A DNA stretch of 64,000 nt from Serinus canaria (lineage: Eukaryota; Chordata; Aves; Passeriformes; Fringillidae). The position numbers and the translations under genes were made by a program. The DNA is taken from positions 70,787,190 to 70,851,189 of the forward strand of contig NC_066317.1 in NCBI RefSeq assembly GCF_022539315.1, read 5' to 3'. The notes beneath the pieces are model-generated. The model worked only from the letters and a program-made list of their open reading frames with translations. It was not told where the DNA came from and did not search any database. Positions 10,396-22,700 of the stretch are shown one piece after another. How positions within the stretch are numbered: position 1 is the stretch's first letter; every line of letters starts with the position of its first letter.

Positions 10396-11100
10396 ACATT
10401 ATGCATGCGAGGTCACACACTGGCCTCCCAGGACCAGTCACAGAAGGCAACTGGAGGGCAGATATTTTAGCCATGGCAGTGCAGACCACCCTACCAGACA
10501 TTTTTAATCAGGCTAAATTGAGCCATCAGTTTTTCCACCAAAATGTGTCAGCCCTTGCCCAGATGTTTAAAATTACAAGAGAAGAGGCAAGAGCAATCAT
10601 GGGCTCCTACCCCAACTGTTTGCTTTGCCCTCTCTGAGGGCCAGGGTTAACCCCACAGGCCTTGAAAGTTTACAGCTCTGGCAAACAGATGTCACACATT
10701 ATGCACCTTTTGGGAGATAAAAATACAATAATGTGTCCATAGAAATGCTCTCTGGGGCAGTATTTGCATCAGCCCATGCAGGAGAAAAGACAAAAGATGT
10801 CATCCAACATCTTCTCCTACCATTTTCCACCCTAGGCATTCTCCAAACAGATAATGGTCCTGCTTACACCTCCAAAAATTTCAAACAGCTCCTAGATCAG
10901 TGGGGGGTGAAACACACCACTGGCATTCCCCAGTCCCCAAAGGGGTAATCCATTGTGGAGAGGGCTCACTGCACACTCAGGAGAGTCCTTGATCAGCAGC
11001 ACGGGGGAGTTGAAACACTACTGAATGTATAAAGATTATGTAAGGCTCTTTATGTCATCAATTTTCTTAATAATTCCTTTATAGAGCCAAATCCCCCACT
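10396..11100 (+). pseudogene. Integrase remnant
   Basis: Begins with the N-terminal zinc-binding region (HARSHTG... then CPNCLLC near 10611-10630). The catalytic core shows its first Asp in WQTDVTHY (about 10677-10700), the second in LQTDNGPAYTS (about 10837-10870) and the Glu in a VERAH-like segment near 10953, after an in-frame stop. All three DDE residues are thus still visible, but the reading frame is interrupted at least twice. Confidence 0.85.
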
Positions 11101-12440
11101 GTCAGGCAGTTCTCCAAACATCCCAGCTCACTGAGAAACTGTGCTGAGCACAGATCCCAGCTCACTGAGAAACCCCCTGTGCTGATCAAAGACCCCCAAT
11201 CCATTTCCATTAATTACTTGGGGGAGAGTTGATGCTTGCACGTCCACAGGATCTGGCCAAGGTGGATTCCAGGCAGGAATGTCAAGCTGTACATCCAACT
11301 GCCAATTGCAGCACCAGAGGCACTCCTCCTGGACCTCAGAGACAGCAGAGATCAAGCTCAGGAGGTGTGGAGGAGAGAAGGAAGGAGTGTAAACACAGAT
11401 GTTTGTCACAGAAGATGACTCTGCACTGCTCCAGAAGATGATAAGACTCTGTTCAGTTTCATTTGCTCATTGTTTGCACTGTCACCCCTCCTTGGTTGGT
11501 TTTTCTGCTTCTCCTCTTTAGTTTGTTGCACTGTTATCCCCTATTGTTTTCCCTCCTCTTTTCTACTCAGTAAAAGCTGAGGGGCTCAGATGGGAAGATA
11601 TGAGGGGCTGGTAAAGCCATACAAGTCCAAAAATCCATTTTTTCAGACTCACAGATCAACTCATCACCCCCAAGCATCCTGCCATGTCTCCAGTGGCAGG
11701 GAATCCCCAACTGTTCCAGACAGGATTCTGGATGCTCCTCACCTTTCCATCAGCTGGTTCATGGATTGTCCCTCAGCCCAGTGAGAACATCTGGGTCACA
11801 GTGGCCAAGACTTCACAGCAGGACAATCTCTGCCTGTCCATGGGCAGCGTGGACAGCCCTCTGTCAATGTGCCTGGTGGGGGCTCCTTCAGCAGCAAACG
11901 AATTCCCAACCACAGACAAGAAACCCAATCTGGCAGACACTTGGGACAGATGGACCAAGACCCTGCCTTGAGCACCAGAGGAGCCCCAGGAATTAAGAGC
12001 TCTTGGGGCCCTCCAAAGCTCATTACTGCATCCAACTTCAATATCAACCTCCCAACCAACACCTGACCCACCTTGAACTTACACAGGAAAGATGTAACCC
12101 CATTTAACAAAAATGACAGCCCTCCAAACTGGTGCAATTACACCAGTCCTACACCTTCTTCATCCTAACCCCACCCCAAAGGGCTGCCCCGGGGAGTGCT
12201 CCTTATCTGTGGAGACTGAGTATGGGCTGGGATCCCCTCAGGCCTTCAAGGGGGTCCCTGCAGCCTTGGCCAGCTTACTTTACATAACTTTACTTCAAAC
12301 ATAACTTTACTTCAAAACTGGAAACAAAAAAGGAAATTGGCACGCCAAAAGAGACGTTGATGCAAATTGCAACAGACAAGTTTACAACTGGAACAAAGAA
12401 AAGAGTTGTGGTCTCACACTGCTCCACCTCTGGGTGGTCA
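11101..12440 (+). pseudogene. Envelope (surface subunit) remnant
   Basis: Contains a W-V-T-V-A-K-T-x2-Q-D-N-L-C-L-S-like segment (about 11790-11835) typical of avian retroviral envelope, and later a basic RQKR-type cleavage motif near 12342-12353. Homology stops soon after the cleavage site. The transmembrane subunit and 3' LTR are missing, and frames are broken in several places. Confidence 0.7.
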
Positions 12441-13569
12441 CTCAGGGGTCAGCAGGGGACAGAGCTGCCCCTGAGGCTGGGCACTGCCCTGGAGAGCTGA
12501 TCCCAGCATGTGGATGTGATCAGGTGAGCAGGCTGGGCACTGCCCTGCCAGGATTTGGGAATTCTGGGCTGTGCCAGGAGTGTTTGGGGTGCCTGACCCT
12601 GCAGGGGCCCTGCAGAGGGGTCAGACCCCCCCAGGCCTTGCTCTGGGGATGTTGTCTGGCTGTGCTGGACAGACCAGGCAGAGGCAGGGCAGCTGTGAGC
12701 AGCCATTCCTGGGAATACTGAGTGGAAATTCAGTGTGGATTCTGCACTCCTCAGTCCCTCCAGGGCACAGCAGCCCCTGCTGGGTGGGGCCTCCACAGGA
12801 TCTCCTGCAGCACTCCTGGGGCACCATCCCACGCTCCCTTTGCCACATTCCCAGTCCAGCCATGAGGGACCCAGGCAGTGTCAGCCTGGCACAGGCGCTG
12901 TGACAGAGCCAGCGTGGCCCAGCCAGGCTCTGACACCACCCCAGGCCCGGTGCTGTCCCTTTGTGGAACATCTCCCACAAGTGTGGTAAGGGAGTGGCTC
13001 AAACTGGAGTTGGTTCTTCACCCTTCACTGGGGGTAACTGGGTCAGGAGGGGAAAAGGCATCCCACAGGCTCTGCTCAGGAACGTGCTGGGGGAGCCTCA
13101 CTGGGTCTCAGAGTCCCCAGTGTCACCCACCAGCCCAACACCACCCAGGGGACACCACCCTCAGGGGAGAGAGGAGGAGGAGGAGTGTGGGCAGAGGTGC
13201 AGCAGCAGGATGAAGTCACGAGGAGATGGTTTCCAGCTCTCAGATGTCCAGGGGTCACTTAAAGCTCTGGCAGGAGGAGTGCCTGGGAGGTGGCACTTGG
13301 TCACAGCGATGGGAACCCAGGGAGGCGCCTGCCTGCCTGCTGGGGAGGGCTCTGCTCCTCCCCATAGGGTGCTGGCAGCCCACCACCCTACAGCTCCCTG
13401 GAGCCGAGCTGGGCTAAGCTTGGGCTGGGAAGGAGCAGATAACCCTTCCTGCTAACTCTGGGAACAGAAGCCACTGGAGGCCTCGGGCGAGAGGAGGGGG
13501 CGCGGGGGTGTTGGCAGCGTGGTGGTTACTGGGGCACAGCTCTGCTGGGTGCTGCTGCCCTGGGCAGGC
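12441..13569 (-). other. RAB11FIP5 3' UTR or downstream flank
   Basis: Host sequence between the provirus end and the RAB11FIP5 stop codon. I found no TTTATT or TTTAAT on the plus strand here, so no canonical minus-strand polyadenylation signal lies between the stop codon and the provirus. Confidence 0.5.
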
Positions 13570-13779
13570 TCAGGGGGCCTGGGCCCCCCCCAGAGGGATC
13601 TGCAGCAGCGTGGGGGACTGCTCCATGATGCGCACCAGCAGCTGGTCAATGTAGTTCTCCAGCTCGTGGATGTGCTCCTCCTTCTTGCTCAGCTCGCCCT
13701 CCTTCTGCAGCAGCAGCTGGATCAGCTCGTCGTGGGTCAGGTGGTAATACTTGGCTGACTGGTCCAGCTGGGCAGGGTC
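13570..13779 (-). CDS. RAB11FIP5: RAB11FIP5 last exon: FIP-RBD
   Basis: Encodes 69 residues and the TGA at 13570-13572. It carries the Rab11-binding coiled coil: SAKYYHLTHDELIQLL, a charged heptad stretch, then YIDQLLVRIMEQSPTLLQ, the invariant family core. The acceptor is CCCACCAG before GACCCTGCC at 13779, entered in phase 0. Residues 564-632 in the short form, 1417-1485 in the long form. Confidence 0.95.
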   Translation of the reverse strand, partial: DPAQLDQSAKYYHLTHDELIQLLLQKEGELSKKEEHIHELENYIDQLLVRIMEQSPTLLQIPLGGAQAP

Positions 13780-16700
13780 CTGGTGGGAAGCAAGAGGGAC
13801 ATTCAGGGACTGGGATTAAAACCTCTGCTCCTGGTAATGTTTGCAGGATGCAGCGACAGCCAGAGCACTCCTACTTTCCATGTCTGTCTTTCCAAACTGG
13901 AGAGGCAGGAGCGGCACAGGGGACCCACAGAGACCTCGTGTGCTGCTCATAAAGCACCAGCTGAACTCCCTGCAGCACCCACAGGGTGCAGAGACCCACA
14001 GGGCTGTGCTTGTCCTTCAGTCAGCTGAACCCCAGCAGCATATTCCATGTGACACTGGGGAGGCAAAGGGAGTGGACAGGTCACCCTCAGAACACCCTCC
14101 GTGTCCTCAGAGGTGCCACAGGTGTTTTGCTGGCCCCAGCACAGCAGTGTTTGGAGTATGCCCAGGTCAGCAAAGCTCCAGGAAGGACCTTCCCCCTGCC
14201 AGGATTAGGAACCCTTCAGGGGATCAGTCAGGCAGTAACTACACCTTCCACCTTCCATACCTTGTGGAGACCAGGTTGGATGGGGCTTGAAGCAGCCTGG
14301 GACAGTGGGAAGTGTCCCTGCCCATGGCAAGGGTGGCACTGGATGGGGTTTAAGGTCCCTCCCAACCCAACCCATTCCATGTTTCTACAAGCAGGAATTC
14401 AGTCACACACTGCACAACTCCACCCCCAAAGCAAAGCAGGTGACGGGAGAACGATGGGGTGAGGAGGAGGTGCAGAGCCCATGGGAGAAGGGAGGCAGAG
14501 CAGCCCAAGGCCTGGACCCTCACCCACCCCATGGCAGGCCCTGGAGCAGGGGTGGCACAGCCTCCTACCTTTAACTTGGGGTCGGTTTTGTCCGGCTGGG
14601 AGGCCGGGGCCAGGGGCTGGACGCTGCTGGTGGTCACTGTCTTCAGCCTCTCCAGGCCATTGCTCAGCGCCGAGCTCAGGCTGGCCCCCCTGGGCTGCTG
14701 CTTCCTCTCGCTGGAGCCCTCCTGCACAGCACTCAGGGGCTTCACGGGGTGGGGGCTGTGGGCAACAAGGGTGGGACAATCAGCACCCCCTGTGCTCCCA
14801 GTCCCTGGCATTGTACAGGGATGGCACCACCCAGGAGACTGAGGAACCGCTGAATCCCCCTGTCTGTGCCACCCAAAGCTCTCCTGCTCTGAGCAGAGCC
14901 AGCAGGGCAGGGCAGAGCCCGTGGAGCTGCTCCCACCCAGACAGGAGACAAGGAGCCCCAGCACGTGTTTGGCTGAGATCCTGGTGCCCACACCTGCACT
15001 GCCCATCCTCCCTGGGAACGCTCTGGGTCACAACTCCTGACTGCCAGGGGCTCAAACGCAGCTCCAGTGTGATCAGAACCTGCTGCACCCACTGCCCAGA
15101 GCAGCTTTTTGCTGCCCAGGGACCCCCAGATTAGTCTGGGGTCACCACTGATGCTCCAGCCCAAGAGCTGAATGTCACCTGCCTGAAAGCCACCACAGAA
15201 TTTGTCCCCCTCCACGAGGCCAAAAGGAGGGTGAAGAGCCGGTTAAGGGGGAATTAGACTTTCATTCATTTTTGCCTCACTTTTCACCCAAATGGTTCTT
15301 TCTGGGCTTGAACAAAGTTCAGTTTCTTCTCAGCATGATGGAAAGAGAAGTGACCTGATACTCCCTCCCTGCAAGGAGAAGGCACAGCTGTGCACCATCC
15401 TTGGGATGGAAATACCCAAATATCTGTCCACGGGGAAGGAAACATCCAAATATCCATCCACTGTGTTTGTAACATCCTAACATCCAACCATTGGGATGGA
15501 AACATTCAAACATCCATCCCTGAGATGGAAACATCCATCCATGGGGATGGAAACATCCAAACATCCATCCACTGGGATGGAAACCTCCCGACCTCCACCT
15601 GGGAGCTCTGCAGAGCCTCTCACAGGTGACAACCCCACCAGCTGTGTGTCCCAGCTGTGTGTCCCAGCCACGGAGATGGGATCAGGACATATCAAGGATG
15701 TGGAAATCCTCTTCAACCACGATGATGCCTCCTGCTGTCCCTGTGCTGGGAGGGGACAGCACTGGCAGCCACCAACCTGCTCCAACAAGCCAAAGGATCA
15801 GCTCCTCCCAAGGGACAGCACAGGGCAGCTCTGATCACTTCCCTCTGGTGACCAGGGAACAGCTGGAGCTGGGTCACGATGGAGATCAGGAAAGGTTTTT
15901 CCCCCAAAGGTGCTGGCACTGCCCAGGCTCCCCAGGGGATGGGCACGGCCCTGAGGCTGCCAGAGCTCCAGGAGTGTTGGGACAGAGCTCCAGGGATGCC
16001 CAGGGTGGGATCTGGGGGGTCTGGGCAGGGCCAGGGTTGGATGGATGTCTCTGGTGGGTCTCTCCCAGCTCAGCACACTCTGTGATTCTCTGATCCCTTG
16101 GCAGAGCTGTCCAAGCACAAGGACAGAGCCCAGCACTCCTGGGAGGCTGGACAGGATGGAGAGGGATCCCACAGCCCTAAGGCGGAGCCACTGACAGTGC
16201 CAGGGGCTGCAGGAGCTGCTGTTCTGCACATGAGGCCCCAGCACTAAACCCTGACCAGGAGCTACAACCACCAGGTCACTGCAGGACAGGGGTGAGGAGA
16301 GGGCTGGGGGAGCCACCAGGGCCGCTCATCCAGCCAGGCCTGAGCCCCAAATGTCACTGTCACCTCGTGCACCCCCACAGCCAGCACAGAGACAACAACC
16401 AGAGCGTGGCTGGGAGCCTCCCTGGGACCAAGCTGCCCTGGGAAGCCAGTGGGAATGCCTGGATGTGTTTGGAACAGGGAGATATTCCCACCCAGGGGTG
16501 GTGACAGGCAGCTGCCAGCCCCATGGCCAGTGGGAACAGTCACTGCTGCAGGGCTGGAAAAGGTACTTTGGAGAAGAATTCTTTATCCTACTGCTTTCCA
16601 CTGAGGGTGGTGTGTGCAGGGCTTGTCTGAGCAGAGAAGGGCTCTGCCTCCTCCATTTGACTCTGGGAGGATCCAAGAGCTGGAGACCTTCCTTGAGCTG

Positions 16701-19700
16701 GGTTTGTCCTGGGATGGTGGCACCAGGTCCTCCAGGGGAGTTTTGTACCTCACACCAGGTCTGAAGGTCTGGTGGACCTGCCAAGAAGCTGGACCAGTTT
16801 CCTCTCCTGGTCCATGAACATCAGCTGGAGTGTGGAATCAGCTGCTCACCGGCTCCTAATCCAGAACTGCATCCCAAGTGGATCTGAGTTATGATGGAGC
16901 TTAAGGCCAAGGTGGAACATCTCAGGATGACACTGGCCCAGCCCTGTCTCTCTCTCTGAGCCAGCCTTGCCCTGTCCCAGCTTTCACTGGTGCTCCCAAG
17001 GTCACTGCAGAGCACAGGGAAAAACCAGGTGCATTTCCCTCAGCAGCTCCCAAAGGGAGCCTTTAAATGCTCATCAAAATGCTCCTCACAGAGAAGGAAT
17101 CCAAGAGAATCCCTCTCCCATGACCCAGCTGCTGTGTCTGGAGCACCACACAGCACCCAAGGGCCAGCTGTCCATGGAGCAAGAGTCTAGAGGAGGAATG
17201 GCTGGGCTCAGGATCAGCACTCCAGATCTGCCCAGGGTGGGCCAAGCCATGCTCCCAGCTCCAGGTGCTCCACGAGGATCAGCATGACGAGGTGACCTAA
17301 CCTGACACCTCATTTTCAGAGCACAGCATTCTCTGCACTCTTGACACAAGGGAGGCACAGCCTGTGCCACCACCTCGGTACCTGGGACATCCCCAGTCCT
17401 GTCATCTGCACATGCCAACAGGATGCTGGGCCAGCCCCACATCCAATGCAGCAGGAGCTGCACAGCAGCTGGATTCCAGTGCAGCAGGAGCTGCACAGCT
17501 GCTGCATTCCAAGGAAAGGCTGGGAGCTGCACAGCTGCTGGATTCCAATGGAGGAGCAGGAGCTGCACAGCTGCTGGATTCCAGTGGAGGAGCAGGAGCT
17601 GCACTGCTGCTGGATTCCAATGGAGGAGCAGGAGCTGCACAGCTGCTGCATTCCAAGGGAAGGCAGGAGCTGCACAGCTGCTGGATTCCAATGGAGGAGC
17701 AGGAGCTGCACAGCTGCTGGATTCCAATGGAGGAGCAGGAGCTGCACAGCTGCTGGATTCCAGTGGAGGAGCAGGAGCTGCACAGCTGCTGGATTCCAGT
17801 GGAGGAGCAGGAGCTGCACAGCTGCTGCATTCCAGTGGAGGAGCAGGAGCTGCACTGCTGCTGCATTCCAATGGAGGAGCAGGAGCTGCACAGCTGCTGC
17901 ATTCCAGTGGAGGAGCAGGAGCTGCACAGCGGCCGCTCTCCTCCAGGCAGTGGAGCTCCCAAGGCACAGCCCCAGGGTGTCCTTGGGGTCACTCCTGTCC
18001 CAGGGACGTGACATGTCCCCAGCAGTGGAGCCACCATCCTGCCCTATCCCCAGGAGCAGCAAAGGGCCCTCCAGGCACCTGGGAGCTGCAGCTGATGCTC
18101 CCTTGCCCCAGCAGCCACACAAGATGACCAAAGAGCCTCTGGCCACTTGGGAAGGGCCATGGGACCCCACTGCCTATTTCCAGCTCTCTTGAGGAGGCAC
18201 TGAAGCCCCTCACCCCAAACTCTCACCATCCCACACCAGGTACCTTCTCCCCTTCGCCTGCAGACCCTTTTGTTCCAGCCAGGACTTAATGGCCATTCCA
18301 AGTCTGAAGTATTTCCTCTTTCCTTCCACCTTTTTCCTACCATCTTTTCCTGATCTGTGTGCCTCTGGCGATTCCAACAGGAGATGATCCTGGGAAGGGA
18401 AGCGTGGCCATGAGGATTGGGAAAAGATCCCTTGCAGCCTTCCTCCCTCACCCTGGGACAGTTCTCACATCTCCCCAGTCCTATAAAGCAGTTCAGAGCC
18501 TCAGAGCCTTCCCCAGAGGCCTCAGGAGCTCTTCAGAGGTTCCTCAGTCACAGCAAGTATCCAAAAGGTGCTGGAGGAACCCTAGCAGGGAAGTTCAGGA
18601 GCTCCTGGCCACGTGTCACGACAGAAGCCAGCACTGATATCCAGGATATGCAGCTCTTGGATCACAGCTCATTCCATCCCAGGAGCCAGCCAGGCCTGGA
18701 TGGATATACAGGCAAGGCTGGGGATGGCCATGAGCAGGAACTACCAACACAAAGATGCCTGTGCTTCCCTCACTGCCCCAGCAATCCCCTTGGGATAGCA
18801 GGACACTTCTCTTTCCATGAAACATAACAAAATCCATGTTTCTGGGCAGCAGCCCTGCAAATTTTGAAGAAGACTATGGGCTGCTGGATGAATAATCCAA
18901 TTAAAAATGATTGGAGGGTCTGGCCCAAATAAGAAAAAAATCACCTGACAGATGCAGCCAGATGCTGTCTTTGCTCCCAAGATCACTTTGCACCTCATGC
19001 TCAACCCAGGGAGGGATCCCCTGGTGGAAGGACTGGAGCTCAGTGAGTTCTGCTGGCCCCATCCTCCCTCCTTTCCTCTCCCCAGAGCCACAACCAGTCT
19101 TGCTCTTGGGGCAGGTGGGATTTTACCATTTTGGTGCCCCCAGGAAACTCCATTTGCCTTATGATCAGTGAGGCTGATCAATAATTCCCTGCTGGAGCTC
19201 GGTAAATCCCCTGGGCAGGCAGAGCCCAGGCAGACCAGGGGAAGGAGAACCAGGAAAATGAGATGAACTGAAGGACACAGAGCAAGATTCCATGCCCTGA
19301 ACTCCCCAGCTTTGCTTCGTGGCATTTGTACAGACCCAGGACTGACCTGGGAGGAGGAGCAGCCCCTTCTTTCACCCTTCCCATTCCCATCAGCCTCAAG
19401 GCTAAATCCCATGTGCTTCATCACCAATGGGCATCCTGGCAGGAGGGAGGGCAGAGGGGCATTTCGCCCTGGTGGAAAAACTCGGTTTTTTGCTATGGAC
19501 AGAAGGTTTTCAGTACCCAATGGGCACTTGAGAGGAAAGCAGCCAAAGCTGGATGGATGGCGAGGGCAGGGGCAGCAGCTGTGCACATGCCATGAGGGAG
19601 CTCAGGAGAGCATAAACAGCCACAAGCTCTCCTGGCAGGCACAGAAAAGGCATTTCTTCTGCAAGCATGGGGGGAATGATGGAGCCAAAATCAGCACTGG

Positions 19701-22700
19701 GTGCAATGTGGGTGCAGCTCTGAATTTCCAGCTGGGGCAGGTCGTGGGTGCATGGAACCCTTTGCCCTGGCCACACCCGACACCAGCAGTCACTCCCCCA
19801 GCATCCCAGAGAGCCAAGGCTCCCAGCAGCTCGGGCTGGGCTCTCTGGGACCAGGGGAAGGAACAGGAGCTGCAGCACGGCGTGGAGCAGCCTCCTCGGA
19901 GCGAGCCCAGCTGGGCACAGCCCTGCCAGCAGCAGAGGGGGCCAGCAGCAGAAGGGGCCAGGGCTCACCTTCCCACACACACACACGCCCTTCGCCTTCC
20001 CGCAGTGCTCACCTGGTCGTCTGCTGGCCAAGGGGCTTCTCAGCCGGCCGTGTCTCCCTGGGCAGAACCAGGAGCGCCGAAGCTTCCCCAGGCTGCGGGC
20101 ACGGGCAGGGCCGGGCGGCGGCGCGGCGGGCGGGGACCCCCGCGGGGGGCCGGGGGCGGCCACACGGCTCGGGGTTAGTGGCAGCCGCGAGGAAAGGGGT
20201 GGAGAAGGCCAGGGGCTGGCTGACATGCAGGGGGGTAGCGTTAGTGGGCTGCAAGCCGTGCCCGGGGGCTTCCTCCTGCAGGCTGCAGAAGCTGAAGTCG
20301 CCCTGCTCAAGCTTTTCAGGCAGCACAGCTTGGACAGGGACAGGGGCTGGGGGCTTCTCCACGAAGGGGTTGCTCGGGGAATTGGGGCTCAGCGCCAGGG
20401 TAAAAGGGTTTCTCAGGGCTGAAGCTCCCTGTGTGTGCCTCTCTGCCCTATCTGGCTTCCAGAAATCGGCTTTCTTGAAGTCTACCCTGCTCTCTGCCCA
20501 GTGCCCCTCGCTGGCGGGGGTCCTGCCCTGCTCTGCCTCCTGGGGAGGGGCGCGGGGCTTGGGCTGCCCTCCTGCTCGCCCCTCGCGATCCTGGCAAGCC
20601 AGCTCCAGCTGGGATGGCCTCTGCCTGTGTTCTGACCTTTGGGGCTGCGGGTGTGGATGCCCAGCTGCCTCCTGCTCTTCCAGAGCTGTCCAGCTGGTCG
20701 GCTGGCCCAGATCTAGCTTGGAAGGTGGGTTTAGTCCTGAAATACTGGGCTCCTCAGGGAACAGCTCCTGCTTGGAGGCCGTTTCCCAGTTGGCACTGTC
20801 TGTGGCCCCCTGAGGGGATAAACGGGGCTGGCTCCAGCTCTCCTCAGCACCCGACCGGTCCAGTCCATCCAGGGAGAACTTGGATACGCAAGTCTCAAAC
20901 CGCTCTGCCACATCTGTCTCGTTCATCTCTGATGGGCGTTCCCCCACAGAGGTGTCCCCTGTCCCCAGCCTGCCGGCTCCTGTCTCCAAGCCAGCTGCTG
21001 AGTCCACAGCAGCAGCTCCGGCACCCTCGGATGCTGCGAACTCTCTCCCGGCTTCATTGGCGGCCGCTCCCGGGGCGGGCAGGCTGGGAGGCGCCGGCAC
21101 GGAGGGCTCGCTGCTCCCACGGCTCCTGGGCAATCCCATTTCTGCTCCTGGGTCCTCTGACTCTTCCCATGGCTCCTGCTTGCCTCGCTGGCTGCCACCA
21201 GGCTCCTCGTCCTCGCTGTCCCCCACGGCGCCCGCGGCTGCGAACCGCCGGGGGGGTTTGGGGGGCGGCCCGGCCAGGCCGGGCGGCGGCTCCTGGGGCC
21301 CTGCCCACGGTGCCAGCACCACGCGCCTCTCGCGGATGTCGGAGCTGAACTGCAGCAGGCCCTCGCTGGCCTCCAGCCGCATGCTGGCCTGCAGCCGGAA
21401 AACCGAGCTGCGGATGTCCAAGGCGCCCTGCGGGCCGCCCCCGGGCTCCGCGCCCGTCTCGGGGAACCTCCGCCCCGCCGCGTCCCTCGGCACCCGCGGG
21501 GGCACGGCCGCCACGGAGCCGCCGCGCGGGGCCTCGGGGGCCGGCTCGGGGGGGTAGGAGCTCCGGGGCAGCACACAGGAGGCAGCACGGGACGAGCTCT
21601 GGCCTTCGATGGTGCCCTCGCCCAGGAAGGGCGGGCGCGGGCCGAAGGGGCCCTGGGGAGCCGCGCGCTCCCCGGCGCTCTCTGAGGGCCCGGCGGCGCT
21701 CTCCGTGGCTATGGTCATCCAGCCGTTCGTCCCTGGGCCGCAGGACTCCTCCTCACCGCTGTCCCCCGCCTCCCTAGCGCTATTTTCAGTGCTCAGTGCC
21801 GTCGACACCTCTTTGTCCCCGGGGTTGCCCGAGGCAAAGGCGGCTGTCCAGACCATGGGCGTGCTGCTTTTCCTCCTCCTGGCCATGGAGCCTGCGGACA
21901 CCGGGCTCAGCACGTCCTCGATCACCGTGGCCTCCTGGGTGGTGCTCACCAGGTTGGCCCCCACGTCTAGAGCGGAGAAATTTGTCCAAGAGCGGAGAGC
22001 CGCAGGGATTTCAGCGGCCTTTTCGTACACTTTGGAGCCCTTCTGGCAGGGCGGCTCCGCTGAGCTCTCCGTCGGGCTGGCTCTGGGGTCATCGATGAAA
22101 GCCATGCCCTCTGCTGCCACCGAGGCAAAGAAGCTCTCCTTGTTCCGCTCTGGTTTGAGCCTGCTGGTGGCAAAGGCATCGAAGGTGTCGTCCCACTCCG
22201 AGGGCAGCGGGGGGACGGCGGGGTCGGTGTCGGCCGGAGGGAGCTCTCCCGGTGCTGGGGGACTGGTTTCTGGCACGGGGACACCAACGCTCTGGGCTGG
22301 AGACTCCCTCTGGGGCTCTGTCTGCCTTGGGGAGCCAGAGGGACTGCAATCCTCAGAGGAATAAAAGCTCTCAGCGACCTCGGGTGCAGCACGCGGCCCA
22401 GGCGGGAAACTAGAGAGAAAGTGAGTAGGTGAAGGAGAATTTAGTACCTGGTCAGCGAGGAGCTCCTCAAAGAAGGGATTGCTCTGCAGGGAGTTGAGGA
22501 ATGGGTTGGTGGGGGCCAAGCACCCGGCCTGTCTGTCTCCAGGAGCAGGAGGGAGGTTAGAGCTCGGCATGCTAGCAGGAAGGGCAGCGGGGCACGGGGC
22601 AGGGGAGCAGGGAGCACAATGAGAAGGAGCATCTGAGCTGGTTTCTACCTGAGGAGACACTTCCAGGCTGTGGAGGGAAGACAGAACAGTCCTCCTGGTT

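Larger units (their letters stand above)
5871..12440 (+). mobile_element. Decayed betaretrovirus-like endogenous retrovirus, 3' truncated
   Basis: Plus-strand provirus remnant. In order: a 5' LTR starting TGTGTCTCAG (interrupted by the YJU2 retrocopy), a lysine-tRNA-type primer-binding site at 7836, a short region with no recognisable capsid gene, protease, reverse transcriptase, RNase H, integrase and envelope surface remnants, ending soon after an RQKR-type cleavage motif. Every coding part has frameshifts or stops. No transmembrane envelope domain and no 3' LTR were seen before ordinary host sequence resumes near 12440. Betaretrovirus/ERVK-like affinity rests on the primer-binding site and the protease and polymerase wording; the envelope looks closer to alpharetroviral type. 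Family assignment is tentative. Confidence 0.9.

Noticed and set aside
12441..13569. 3' LTR of the provirus
   Set aside because: Nothing similar to 5871-6404 occurs after the envelope remnant, so the element is 3' truncated.
17341..18192. Long open frames (about 280 codons) on both strands
   Set aside because: Caused by a 36-bp tandem repeat, a multiple of three without stop codons; the peptides are simple repeats with no family similarity.
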